Below, in pieces: positions 11,257 through 19,487 of a DNA stretch of 64,000 bases (positions are counted from its first letter, which is position 1; every line of letters starts with the position of its first letter). Location: contig NZ_BCWW01000001.1 in the NCBI RefSeq assembly GCF_001894785.1, forward strand, positions 1,054,001 to 1,118,000, in the 5' to 3' direction. The translations under genes were made by a program, and so were the position numbers. Below the pieces are notes generated by a model that was not told where the DNA came from, did no database searches, and saw nothing but the letters and a program-made list of their open reading frames with translations. The stretch comes from Rhodococcoides fascians NBRC 12155 = LMG 3623 (lineage in GTDB: Bacteria; Actinomycetota; Actinomycetes; Mycobacteriales; Mycobacteriaceae).

Positions 11257-12072
11257 CACCGGGCCGTGGCCCGCACCGAGGTCGTAGGACGCGGCCAGGC
11301 AACGGGTGACCCATTCCTTACCGAACGCTACCGCGTCGGGCATCGAGTATCCGTGGGCCAGCGCCGACGCGATCGAGGCCGCGAGGGTGTCGCCGCCGCC
11401 GTGATCGTTGCCGGTGTCGATGCGTTCGCTGGTGAATTCGAGGAAGGTGTCGCCGTCGAACAGTAGATCGGTGCTGTGGGTCGAGGTGCGGAGGTGACCG
11501 CCCTTGACCAGGGCCCATTGCGCGCCCAATCCGTGCAGCGCCTCGGCGGCGCGACGCGCGCCGGCGTCGTCGACGACATCGATGCCGGTGATCAACCGAA
11601 CCTCGTCGAGGTTGGGAGTCACCAGCGAGGCGATGGGAAACAGCGTGTGCCGGATGGCGTCGAGCGCCTCGGCGTGCAGTAGGGGGTCACCGTGCATGGA
11701 CGCGCACACCGGGTCGACGACGAGCGGAACCGGTTGGTCGCGGCCGATACCCACCTCGGTGCACACGGCCGTGACCGCCTCGATGATCGCGGTGGACGCC
11801 AGCATCCCGGTCTTCGCTGCGCCGACGCCGATGTCCGATACCACCGAGCGAACCTGAGCCGCGACGATCTCCGGCGGGATCTCGTGGAAGCCCGTCACGC
11901 CGACGGTGTTCTGGACCGTCACCGCCGCGACGGCAACACATGCGTGCACGCCCAACATGGCCATCGTGCGACTGTCCGCCTGAATTCCGGCACCGCCGCC
12001 GGAGTCGGTTCCGGCGATCGTCAGCGCGCGGACGGGAGTCTCGCCGTTGGGCGTGAGCGGTAGGAACTTCAC
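11218..12072 (-). CDS. thiD: Hydroxymethylpyrimidine/phosphomethylpyrimidine kinase ThiD
   Basis: Phosphorylates the pyrimidine precursor of thiamine twice, supplying ThiE. Ribokinase-like fold with LTIAGTDSGGGAGIQAD near the N-terminus, GAAKTGMLAS, VVDPVCASMHGDPLL, TPNLDEVRLITG, ALVKGGHL and the catalytic GNDHGGGDTLAASI (Asp in GGGDT; GTGHTLSA is more usual, so the anion-hole loop is slightly altered). The GTG at 12072 gives MKFLPLTPNGETPVRALTIAG, matching the family start. The open frame upstream to 12198 looks non-coding. TACTGT lies eight bases before the start. It is convergent with the cyclase and overlaps it by 39 bases. Confidence 0.92.
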   Translation of the reverse strand: MKFLPLTPNGETPVRALTIAGTDSGGGAGIQADSRTMAMLGVHACVAVAAVTVQNTVGVTGFHEIPPEIVAAQVRSVVSDIGVGAAKTGMLASTAIIEAVTAVCTEVGIGRDQPVPLVVDPVCASMHGDPLLHAEALDAIRHTLFPIASLVTPNLDEVRLITGIDVVDDAGARRAAEALHGLGAQWALVKGGHLRTSTHSTDLLFDGDTFLEFTSERIDTGNDHGGGDTLAASIASALAHGYSMPDAVAFGKEWVTRCLAASYDLGAGHGPVSPLWRLHESENA

Positions 12073-12373
12073 GAGAGACGACAGTACCGGCGGGCCGCGA
12101 TCGGCAGGGTCTCGGCAGGCGAGACGCCGGAGGTGAATGTTGGTGAAAACATGGTGACACTTTGAATGTTGTTGTATCACAACGCCGCACGGGGACACTT
12201 ATGAGCTGTACCAGCATCCGGTTCGGGATCGATGGACAAACCTACGCATCCGAAGGTTTGTTGGTAGAAAAGGTGACAGACCCACCTCGCGCATGTTTAA
12301 TAGTGGTGCACGTCACATACCGTCTCGGTTCCGAAGTTCCTCCACCACTCCACACCCAGCAAAGGAGGCGTCC
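12073..12373. other. Intergenic region between thiD and the first small GNAT gene
   Basis: No convincing gene. It holds the divergent control regions. Two short inverted repeats are visible: GTTGT-ATC-ACAAC (12171-12183) and CAAACCT-N10-AGGTTTG (12237-12243 with 12254-12260). The stretch is more AT-rich than its neighbours. It ends with a near-perfect Shine-Dalgarno AAAGGAGG for the GNAT gene. Confidence 0.5.
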
Positions 12374-12700
12374 ATGCTTGCGAGTTCTCCCAGTGCTGAT
12401 GTCTCGATCAACAAAGACCAGAATCGCTTCGAGCTTCGACTGAACGGCGACCTCGTCGGCATCGTCGGATTCTTCGAAGTCGAAGGAAACGGAGCCCGTG
12501 CGACACGCACGCATGTCGTCTCCTTCATGCACACCGTCGTCACCGAGGACTTCGGTCATCAAGGCTTGGCCGGCATTCTGGTTCGCCGCGCCCTCGACAG
12601 CGCGCGGTCCTACGGCTGGAAGGTCAAGCCGGTCTGCACCTACGTCCAGCGCTTCGCGGCAGCCAACCCCGAGTACAACGACATGCTCGTCGCTCTCTGA
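12374..12700 (+). CDS. Small GNAT-like N-acetyltransferase (copy 1)
   Basis: 108-residue protein of the short YjdJ-like GNAT type (N-acetyltransferase of the CG family). The core is HTVVTEDFGHQGLAGILVRRAL, with the acetyl-CoA loop HQGLAG, then VCTYVQRFAAANPEY typical of this small group. The ATG at 12374 is fixed by AAAGGAGG seven bases upstream. The substrate is unknown. A diverged copy follows after 114 bases (12815-13171), so the two form a tandem duplication. Confidence 0.8.
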   Translation: MLASSPSADVSINKDQNRFELRLNGDLVGIVGFFEVEGNGARATRTHVVSFMHTVVTEDFGHQGLAGILVRRALDSARSYGWKVKPVCTYVQRFAAANPEYNDMLVAL

Positions 12701-12814
12701 GTACTCGCACTGCCCGGCCGGTCACACCAGGGCTGGTTACGTAAAGGACTCGACTCGGCGTCGATCGGTGCACTTTCCCCGCGACACTCGAGCAACTCTG
12801 GTCTCATAAGTGAC

Positions 12815-13171
12815 ATGAGTCACATCCTTCACCGCCGCTCCGACGCGGCGATTCCGGTCGAGCGCCCCTCGGTCCGCATCGAGGACAACGCCGATCACAA
12901 CAGATTCGATCTGTTCGTCGACGACGATCTCGTCGGCATCCTCGGCTATCGGTTCGGCGATGGCGACGATGCAGCCGGCGACGAATCGGTTGTCGCCCTG
13001 ATGCACACGGTCGCCAAAGAGGAATACGGCGACCGCGGCTGGGCAGGAGTGCTCGTGCGCGCATCGCTGAACACCGCGCGCGACCGCGACTGGCGCATCG
13101 TGCCGATCTGCACCTACGTCCGTCGCTACCTGGCGCAGCACCCGGAGTTCTTGGACCTGGTCGTCGAATAG
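12815..13171 (+). CDS. Small GNAT-like N-acetyltransferase (copy 2)
   Basis: 118-residue paralogue of the preceding gene, sharing DLVGI-GY near the start, LMHTVAKEEYGDRGWAGVLV in the acetyl-CoA loop region, and ICTYVRRYLAQHPEF near the end. The N-terminus is about 10 residues longer and the middle contains an acidic insertion (GDGDDAAGDE). The ATG at 12815 is the natural start; no strong ribosome site is seen. Function unknown. Confidence 0.78.
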   Translation: MSHILHRRSDAAIPVERPSVRIEDNADHNRFDLFVDDDLVGILGYRFGDGDDAAGDESVVALMHTVAKEEYGDRGWAGVLVRASLNTARDRDWRIVPICTYVRRYLAQHPEFLDLVVE

Positions 13172-13257
13172 CAGAGCACTGCTCTTGCCTGGAGTGTGTC
13201 GAGGGTGAATACTGCTCCCTGTAGAGAGCGCCGCTCTCGAAAGGTTGGGTACTCCCG

Positions 13258-13854
13258 ATGCGTGCAGCTCTGTATGTCTTCGTCGGCCTCATGTTCGGCC
13301 TCTACCCCGTATTGCGCCCCTACTCGGACGAGATGAGCAGTGCAGGAGCGGACGCCTTCGCATCCTCGAGTTGGGTGACGGCCCATACCTTCGCGATGCT
13401 CGGCTTCATCGCACTCGGACTGGTTGTGCTCTACGGCGGTCGACGGTCCGATCCGGCAGTGGTCACTACCTGGATCGGCGTCGGACTGCTTCTGCCGTAC
13501 TACGGTGCGGAGACGTTCGCGCTGCACGCGCTGGGCATCGACGCCGCCGCGAACTCGAACCCCGGGCTGCTAGACCTTGTCGATCCGATTCGCTACTCGA
13601 TCGTGCAAACGGTCATGTTCGGCCTCGGACTGGTGTCGATCGCCGTCGGGCTGGTGATGTTCGCTCTACGGAACCGCTATGCGATGGTGCTGGCCGCCGG
13701 ATTCGTGTTGTATCTCCCGCAGTTCTACACCCCACCGGCCGTGCGGATCGCCCACGGAATCTTGATTGTCGTGGGAGCGATCATCGCTGCGCGAGCGGTG
13801 GCCGGCAGTTCGGTCCGCCCTACTCAGCCGATCTCCACGATCACCGGAGCATGA
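13258..13854 (+). CDS. Predicted multi-pass membrane protein
   Basis: 198-residue protein with about six hydrophobic segments (AALYVFVGLMFGLYPVL at the N-terminus, AMLGFIALGLVVLYGG, TWIGVGLLLPYYGAETFALH, TVMFGLGLVSIAVGLVMFAL, AMVLAAGFVLYLPQF, IAHGILIVVGAIIAARAV). I do not recognise a specific family. The order and size would suit a DUF-type integral membrane protein. The ATG at 13258 lies after GAAAGG. It overlaps convergent xthA by 31 bases. Confidence 0.65.
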   Translation: MRAALYVFVGLMFGLYPVLRPYSDEMSSAGADAFASSSWVTAHTFAMLGFIALGLVVLYGGRRSDPAVVTTWIGVGLLLPYYGAETFALHALGIDAAANSNPGLLDLVDPIRYSIVQTVMFGLGLVSIAVGLVMFALRNRYAMVLAAGFVLYLPQFYTPPAVRIAHGILIVVGAIIAARAVAGSSVRPTQPISTITGA

Positions 13855-14624
13855 TCGCTGGCACCCTTGCCCTTGCGCTCCTCGCGATCGATCGATGCGC
13901 CGGTCACGCGAGTCGTCAGAGCAGGTGAGGTCAACGCCATGTCGATGCGCAGACCTTGTTTCTTCGGAAATCTCAGCTGGGTGTAGTCCCAGTACGTGAA
14001 CGTCCTGGGCTCGGGAGTGAACTGCCGCGTCACCTCGGTGAAACCGGCCTCGGAGAATGCCGCGAAGGCATCACGCTCCGGCTGCGAGGTGTGAGTCTTG
14101 CCCTCGAACAGGGCGGGATCCCACACGTCGTCGTCGGTGGGAGCGATGTTCCAGTCGCCGACGAGCGCGATCTGCGCCTGCGGGTCCGCCGCCACCCACG
14201 CCTGCGCGTCGGCCTTCAGTGCCGCGAGCCACTCGAGCTTGTAGGTGTAGTGCGGGTCGGCAAGCTCGCGGCCGTTCGGCACGTACAGGCTCCAGATACG
14301 CACCCCGTTGCAGGTCGCTCCGATGGCGCGGGCCTCGTCTGCCGCCTCGACCTCGGGATCCTTGCTGAACCCGGGCTGGTCCTCGAAGCCGACCTGCACG
14401 TCGTCCAAGCCGACGCGCGACGCGATCGCCACGCCGTTCCACTGACTGAGCCCGACGTGGGCAACCTCGTAGCCGATCTCGGTGAACCGCTCGTACGGAA
14501 ACTGTGCGTCCTTGCACTTGGTTTCCTGCATCGCCAGCACGTCGACGTCGGATCGCTGCAACCAATCGACGATTCGATCCTGCCGAGAGCGGACGGAGTT
14601 CACATTCCAGGTAGCAAAGCGCAC
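13824..14624 (-). CDS. xthA: Exodeoxyribonuclease III (XthA)
   Basis: AP endonuclease / 3'-5' exonuclease of base-excision repair, 266 residues. ExoIII-type EEP motifs are in order: RFATWNVNSV (Asn), LAMQETKCKD (catalytic Glu), SLYVPNGRE (Tyr/Asn), VGDWNIAPTDDDVW (Asp, Asn), WDYTQLRFPKKQGLRIDM and the terminal SDHAPVIVEI (Asp-His). The GTG at 14624 gives the canonical MRFATWN start. The longer open frame upstream lies over the GNAT gene in another frame and is spurious. TAGGGT sits eight bases upstream. It is downstream of, and co-directional with, the GNAT gene and def, as in M. tuberculosis. Confidence 0.93.
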   Translation of the reverse strand: MRFATWNVNSVRSRQDRIVDWLQRSDVDVLAMQETKCKDAQFPYERFTEIGYEVAHVGLSQWNGVAIASRVGLDDVQVGFEDQPGFSKDPEVEAADEARAIGATCNGVRIWSLYVPNGRELADPHYTYKLEWLAALKADAQAWVAADPQAQIALVGDWNIAPTDDDVWDPALFEGKTHTSQPERDAFAAFSEAGFTEVTRQFTPEPRTFTYWDYTQLRFPKKQGLRIDMALTSPALTTRVTGASIDREERKGKGASDHAPVIVEIG

Positions 14625-14635
14625 GGGAAGGAACC

Positions 14636-15607
14636 CTATAGAACGCGTCCGACAGGCTCGCGGCCGATCGTGTCGTCCGGGCGCGCGTAGCGATAGCGGT
14701 GATGCTCGCCGAATCCCAGATCGCGGTAGAGCGCCTGGGCATCGGTGTTGTCGACGGCCACCTGAAGGTATGCGTGCGTGGCGCCGTTCTCGCGTCCCCA
14801 CCGCACCAGCTCGCCGCACATCAGCGTGCCGAGACCGTTGCGGCGATGCTCGGGGGACACCCAGAGCGCGGTCAGACCCACCCACGACCGACCGTCCGGG
14901 GCCGCGGTGACGGCCGCTCGGCCCACTGCGATCGATCCGACTCCTGCGTTCCCGATCGCGCCGAAACCGAGGGTTCCGTTGCGCACCGCCGAGACCACCT
15001 CGGCAGCACCCGTCGTCGCCTCTCGGCCTTGGTAGCGCAGAGAACTCAACCAGTCGGCGGTCGGTTCGGGAGAGACGGTGACAGGCGAGTCGCCCTCGCG
15101 TAGAACCAGATTCGAGATATCCGCCGCCATGACGACGGTCTCGTTGAACGTCGACCAACCGGCCGGTGCGGTCGCGAGACGGTCGGGGAGGGCGAGGATC
15201 GGCGTCAGTCCTCGTGCGTCGTATCGGGCGGAGATCGCGGCCACCGTCTCGGAATCTGCTGCTGCGCCGGGCTCGAGAGGCACCGCCGAATTGGCGCGCC
15301 CGGTGAAGCCGTGCCCGAAACGCAACTGCCAGCCGGTGATCCACTCCTGTTCGACACCCGGCCACCCGTCGGCCGCGGCCGCCTCCAGAGCCCGAATCTC
15401 CGAGGTGCGAACAGGTTTGGGGCCCAACGGCTTCAAGGCCACTATGCGATCGGCGGCCACCTGCACCAGAGCGCCGTCCTTGGCGCGGACCGACACCGCG
15501 ACCGCGTCGGCCGACACCAATTCCCCGATGACGTCCGTCATCGGATGGGTGTGGCCGGGTGGCAGTCGGTACCGCAGCATCACCCGCGTCCCCGGCGGAA
15601 CGGTCAC
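14636..15607 (-). CDS. GNAT-family N-acetyltransferase (Rv0428c-like)
   Basis: 323-residue protein. An N-terminal barrel-like domain (VPPGTRVMLRYRLPPG; residues about 1-70) precedes a C-terminal GNAT domain with the acetyl-CoA motif VSPEHRRNGLGTLMCGELVRW and ending TDAQALYRDLGFGEHHRYRY. The GTG at 15607, 8 bases after the def stop, is preferred over the upstream frame that overlaps def. It sits between def and xthA, as in mycobacteria. The acceptor substrate is unknown. Confidence 0.82.
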   Translation of the reverse strand: MTVPPGTRVMLRYRLPPGHTHPMTDVIGELVSADAVAVSVRAKDGALVQVAADRIVALKPLGPKPVRTSEIRALEAAAADGWPGVEQEWITGWQLRFGHGFTGRANSAVPLEPGAAADSETVAAISARYDARGLTPILALPDRLATAPAGWSTFNETVVMAADISNLVLREGDSPVTVSPEPTADWLSSLRYQGREATTGAAEVVSAVRNGTLGFGAIGNAGVGSIAVGRAAVTAAPDGRSWVGLTALWVSPEHRRNGLGTLMCGELVRWGRENGATHAYLQVAVDNTDAQALYRDLGFGEHHRYRYARPDDTIGREPVGRVL

Positions 15608-15615
15608 GGCAGCGA

Positions 15616-16218
15616 TCAGTCCTCGTCCTCGTCGTCGTGGCCGAAGGGGTCGTCGACGGTGCCCGGCACCCAGCTGAGGCCGGGGACGCCCCACCCGGAG
15701 CGCTTGATCGCCTTCTTCGCCGCTCGCGCGTGGCGACCGATGAGCACATCGGTGTAGAGGAAGCCGTCGAGGTGACCCACCTCGTGCTGCAACATCCGGG
15801 CGAAGAACCCGCGGCCCTCGATGTCCACCGGATCGCCGTTGGCGTCGGTACCGGTCACTCGCGCCCAGTCGGCCCGACCGGTGGGGTACTGCTCACCGGG
15901 GACCGAGAGGCACCCCTCGTCGTCATCGTCGGGGTCGGGCATCGTCTCGGGAACTTCGGACGTCTCGAGCACCGGGTTGACGACCTCTCCGCGGCGGCGG
16001 AAAACCTTGCCGTCCGCGCCCTGGTCGGGGCAGTCGTAGATGAACAGACGCTTACCGACGCCCACCTGGTTCGCCGCCAGTCCGACGCCGTTGGCAGCCG
16101 CCAACGTCTCGTACATGTCGGCGATCAGCTCGGCGAGCTCGGCCGGCGACTCGGTGACGGGATCGGTCGCAGTGTGGAGCACCGGATCGCCGACGATCCG
16201 GATGGGAAGAATTGCCAT
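15616..16218 (-). CDS. def: Peptide deformylase
   Basis: Removes the N-formyl group from nascent proteins. The three catalytic motifs are all present: [19 protein letters not shown] (metal-binding Cys) and QHEVGHLDG (HExxH). It is 200 residues long with an insertion rich in acidic residues before motif 2 and an acidic C-terminal tail ([12 protein letters not shown]). The ATG at 16218 gives [14 protein letters not shown], the normal start. Longer upstream frames overlap non-coding sequence. It heads a minus-strand run def-GNAT-xthA and is divergent from the DUF3263 gene. Confidence 0.94.
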   Translation of the reverse strand: MAILPIRIVGDPVLHTATDPVTESPAELAELIADMYETLAAANGVGLAANQVGVGKRLFIYDCPDQGADGKVFRRRGEVVNPVLETSEVPETMPDPDDDDEGCLSVPGEQYPTGRADWARVTGTDANGDPVDIEGRGFFARMLQHEVGHLDGFLYTDVLIGRHARAAKKAIKRSGWGVPGLSWVPGTVDDPFGHDDEDED

Positions 16219-16513
16219 GGTCGACAAGGATAGTGGGTGACGCCCGGCCCACCCACCGGCCCGTCGGGAGCGGAGCCGGTGGACGAGTGTCGCACCGACG
16301 GTTCGGTCGTCGACGAACACGCCACGCGCGAGTACCTCGCGGGAGCCGGGTCCGGGCGGTCGAACGTGGTTGAATGATCCCCGAAGTACAACTGTGTAAT
16401 TCGCTCGAAGTTCGGTCGGTACTCGTACGGGTGCCGGCAGCACTGGGGGAAGCAGATTTCCTCGGGGTCGGTTGTCGCACGGGCCCAGGGGAGTCGAGAA
16501 GTCGAGGAGTGGG

Positions 16514-16849
16514 ATGGACGGCGCAGCAGCGCGTGACTCGAACCAGTCTCAGCAACCGGGATCGGACGGCTCTCACGATCCGAACGAAGTCGGTGCGGAC
16601 GGCTTGAGCCGACGAGAGCACGACATCCTGTCCTTCGAGCGCCAGTGGTGGAAGTACGCCGGGGCCAAGGAAGAGGCGATCAAGGAACTCTTCTCCATGT
16701 CGGCAACCCGCTACTACCAGATCCTCAACGCGTTGGTGGATCGTCCCGAAGCCCTTGCTGCAGACCCGATGCTGGTCAAGCGACTGCGCCGTTTGCGTGC
16801 GAGCAGGCAGAAGGCCCGCGCCGCACGTCGGCTCGGTTTCGACGTCTGA
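16514..16849 (+). CDS. DUF3263 protein (Rv0430-like)
   Basis: 111-residue actinobacterial protein. After a Ser/Asp-rich, probably disordered N-terminus, residues about 30-105 carry the DUF3263 core: [21 protein letters not shown], then [19 protein letters not shown], which looks like a helix-turn-helix. A basic C-terminal helix follows ([15 protein letters not shown]). A DNA-binding role is plausible but unproven. The ATG at 16514 follows GAGGAG. It lies directly upstream of the virR-like gene, as in M. tuberculosis. Confidence 0.85.
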   Translation: MDGAAARDSNQSQQPGSDGSHDPNEVGADGLSRREHDILSFERQWWKYAGAKEEAIKELFSMSATRYYQILNALVDRPEALAADPMLVKRLRRLRASRQKARAARRLGFDV

Positions 16850-16952
16850 TCCTCCGCGTCGGGTTTCGACTCTGCCGAGAGATGTTGCTCCGTGGGGAAG
16901 GCGCAAGCTCCGTTGAAAAGGTCTCGATCGACGGTCGGCTAGGGTCGAGTAC

Positions 16953-17489
16953 GTGAGCAGCCCCAACCCGGAACAGACCGGGCCACCCCTCCGTGCCCTG
17001 GCCATGGTGCTGATCTCGCTCGCGATCCTGTTCGCAGCGATCGGTGCACTGTCTCTGACCGGCTCCGATTCCGAGGATGCCGCCGCAGAGGCGCCCGCTG
17101 CCGCGACGACGACGGCTGCCGCTCCGGTGGCGCAAGCTCCCGGTACCCAAGCTCCCGCCGCGCAGGCTCCTGCCGCGTCGTCGACCACGTCCTCCGCGGC
17201 AACCACCTCTCGCGCCGCCGCCGATGTCGAGGTGCGCGTGCTCAACAACTCCAACGTCTCCGGGCTCGCCGCCGGCACTGCGAGCACACTCACCGCCGAG
17301 GGCTGGACGGTCGCCGAGACCGGCAACTTCAGCGAAGCTCAGTTCGCCCAGACCGCGGTGTACTACGGCACCGACACCGGTGAGCAGCAGGCAGCGCAGA
17401 CGATCGCCACCCAACTCGGCATTCCGGCCGAGCCCAAACCGAGTTCACTCGAATCCACCGCGGGTGTCGTCGTCATCGTGACGCAGTAA
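16953..17489 (+). CDS. VirR-like envelope protein with LytR_C domain
   Basis: 178 residues: a short cytoplasmic N-terminus, one transmembrane helix (AMVLISLAILFAAIGAL, about 17-33), a long Ala/Pro/Thr/Gln-rich extracytoplasmic linker, and a C-terminal LytR_C domain from about residue 90 (VEVRVLNNSNVSGLAAG through VVVIVTQ). The syntenic mycobacterial protein (VirR, Rv0431) affects extracellular vesicle release and cell-wall integrity; the same role here is inferred from position and domain. The GTG at 16953 lies seven bases after TAGGGT (16940-16945). Confidence 0.82.
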   Translation: MSSPNPEQTGPPLRALAMVLISLAILFAAIGALSLTGSDSEDAAAEAPAAATTTAAAPVAQAPGTQAPAAQAPAASSTTSSAATTSRAAADVEVRVLNNSNVSGLAAGTASTLTAEGWTVAETGNFSEAQFAQTAVYYGTDTGEQQAAQTIATQLGIPAEPKPSSLESTAGVVVIVTQ

Positions 17490-17585
17490 CTCGCCGGCAT
17501 GACAACCTGTCCGGTTCGGCCGAATCGGTCGGCACGTTATGATTTTGCAAGCCCTTCACCCTGCCCGAAAGAGGAGCACTCTTCG

Positions 17586-18308
17586 ATGGACCTGTTCAAG
17601 CGACGCACTGCTGCGACCCGCTCTTTGCGTTACGTGGCCCCGGTCCTCGCGATCGCCGCTCTCGGGCTCTCTGCCTGCAGCAACGGCGAGGTCGCGTCCG
17701 ACACACCCGGCACGGTGCCGCCGGTGTGGACCGGTGAAGCAGACCCGTCCGCGGCCGCAGTCGCCGGTGACGGTCGGGCAGAGAGTGGCTCGGAAGGCAG
17801 CTCCGAGAACATGATCGAGGGCGTGCTCCGCAACGCGTCCGGTGCCGAGGTGGGCACCGTGTCGTTCGCGTCGGAGGGCGAGAAGCTCACCGTCACGGCC
17901 GAGGTCGAGAACATGACGCCGGGCTTCCACGGCTTCCACGTCCACACCGTCGGGGCCTGCGAGCCGAACTCGGTGGCACCTACCGGCGGTGAGCCGGGCA
18001 ACTTCCTCTCTGCGGGTGGTCACCTGCAGGTCGACGGACGCACCGAACACCCCTCCAGCGGCGACCTGTCGTCGATCCAGGTGGGCGAGGACGGCACGGG
18101 CCGCCTGGTCACCACCACCGATGCGATCACGCTGGACGACCTGCGCGCCGGTGGTGCCGGAACGTCGGTCATCGTGCACGAGGGTGCCGACAACTTCGCC
18201 AACATCCCGCCGCGGTACACGTTGCCCGACGGTGCTGCGGTACCCGACATGGCGACCCTGATGACCGGTGATGCCGGTGCTCGGGCGGCGTGCGCGGTAC
18301 TGAAGTAG
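17586..18308 (+). CDS. sodC: Superoxide dismutase [Cu-Zn] lipoprotein SodC
   Basis: Extracytoplasmic enzyme that removes superoxide, 240 residues. The signal peptide has a lipobox cysteine (VLAIAALGLSAC). The Cu-Zn SOD domain starts near residue 78: GFHGFHVHTVGACEPN (copper-binding His pair and disulfide Cys), FLSAGGHLQVDG (copper His), VIVHEGADNFANIPPR (last copper His) and GDAGARAACAV (second Cys). The zinc loop after the GGH motif lacks the usual histidine set, as in mycobacterial SodC. GAGGAG lies upstream of the ATG at 17586. The next gene starts one base after the stop. Confidence 0.93.
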   Translation: MDLFKRRTAATRSLRYVAPVLAIAALGLSACSNGEVASDTPGTVPPVWTGEADPSAAAVAGDGRAESGSEGSSENMIEGVLRNASGAEVGTVSFASEGEKLTVTAEVENMTPGFHGFHVHTVGACEPNSVAPTGGEPGNFLSAGGHLQVDGRTEHPSSGDLSSIQVGEDGTGRLVTTTDAITLDDLRAGGAGTSVIVHEGADNFANIPPRYTLPDGAAVPDMATLMTGDAGARAACAVLK

Positions 18309-18309
18309 T

Positions 18310-19440
18310 TTGAACGCTCCCCGGATCGACTTCGCGAGTTCTCCGCGACCCACGCTCGGCGTGGAGTGGGAAATTGCGCTGGTCGACAAGAGCACGCGGG
18401 ATCTCGTCAACTCCGCCGAGGCAGTCATGGACGGCGTTCGTGACCTCGCCGGAGACACGCCTCGGGTGACGAAGGAACTGCTGCGCAACACCGTCGAACT
18501 CGTCACCGGAGTGTGCGAGAACGTCGGGGAGGCCATGGAGGACCTCGGCGGCTCGTTGGACCTGGTGCGCCGAGCCGCGGATCCTCTGGGGATCGATCTG
18601 TTCTCGGCCGGGACGCACCCGTTCGCGGAATGGTCGACGCAGCAGCTGACCAGCTCCCCGAGCTACGACGAGCTCATCGCGCGTACCCAGTGGTGGGGCC
18701 GACAGATGCTCATCTGGGGCGTGCACGTCCACGTCGGGGTGTCCTCTCCCGACAAGGTCTTTCCCATCCTCAACTCGTTGCTGCTGCAATACCCGCATCT
18801 GTTGGCACTGTCGGCGTCGTCGCCGATCTGGGCGGGCAACGACACCGGATACGCCAGCAACCGAGCACTGATGTTTCAACAGTTGCCGACGGCCGGTCTG
18901 CCGTTTCAGTTCGACGACTGGTCGCAGTTCGAGGGATTCGTTCGTGATCAGCTCAAGACCGGCGTCATCGAGCAGCTCGGGGGCATGCACTGGGACATCC
19001 GCCCGGCTCCGAAGTGGGGAACCATCGAGGTTCGGGTGTGCGACGGCGCATCGACCAAGCGTGAACTCGCGGCCCTCGTCGCGTTGACGCACTGCCTGAT
19101 CGTGCATCTCGACGAACGACTCGAAGCAGGCGAGACCCTGCCGACGATCCCGCCGTGGCACGTCCAGGAGAACAAGTGGCGAGCTGCCCGGTACGGCCTC
19201 GACGCCGAGATCATTCTCGACGCCGACAGCAACGAGCGGCTGGTCACCGATGATCTGCACGACTTACTGGAGAAGTTGACTCCGACGGCGGTCCGGTTGA
19301 ATTGCGTCGACGAGCTTGCCGCGGTGGCCGACATTCCCCGCCTCGGTGCCTCGTATCAACGCCAGCGTGCAGTGGCCGCGAAATCCGGCGGCGATCTACG
19401 TGCCGTCGTGGAGTCGTTGGTCACCGATCTCCAATCGTGA
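18310..19440 (+). CDS. GCS2-type carboxylate-amine ligase (YbdK/EgtA-like)
   Basis: 376-residue glutamate-cysteine ligase family 2 protein, likely forming an amide bond from glutamate or a similar acid with ATP. Typical segments: PTLGVEWEIALVD at the N-terminus, VTKELLRNTVELVTGVCENV, GTHPFAEWSTQQLT, GVHVHVGVSSPDK and WDIRPAPKWGTIEVRVCDG. The TTG at 18310, one base after the sodC stop, is the likely start (translational coupling with sodC). The syntenic M. tuberculosis gene is Rv0433. The true substrate is not known. Confidence 0.87.
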   Translation: MNAPRIDFASSPRPTLGVEWEIALVDKSTRDLVNSAEAVMDGVRDLAGDTPRVTKELLRNTVELVTGVCENVGEAMEDLGGSLDLVRRAADPLGIDLFSAGTHPFAEWSTQQLTSSPSYDELIARTQWWGRQMLIWGVHVHVGVSSPDKVFPILNSLLLQYPHLLALSASSPIWAGNDTGYASNRALMFQQLPTAGLPFQFDDWSQFEGFVRDQLKTGVIEQLGGMHWDIRPAPKWGTIEVRVCDGASTKRELAALVALTHCLIVHLDERLEAGETLPTIPPWHVQENKWRAARYGLDAEIILDADSNERLVTDDLHDLLEKLTPTAVRLNCVDELAAVADIPRLGASYQRQRAVAAKSGGDLRAVVESLVTDLQS

Positions 19441-19487
19441 CCCTCTGTATTTAATTTTGTGTTCACTCAGCGTTTACGATCAACGGC

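Noticed and set aside
14625..15749. Upstream extension of the xthA frame, giving a 641-residue fusion
   Set aside because: The extension lies over the GNAT and def genes in another frame; ExoIII proteins start at MRFATWN, present at 14624.
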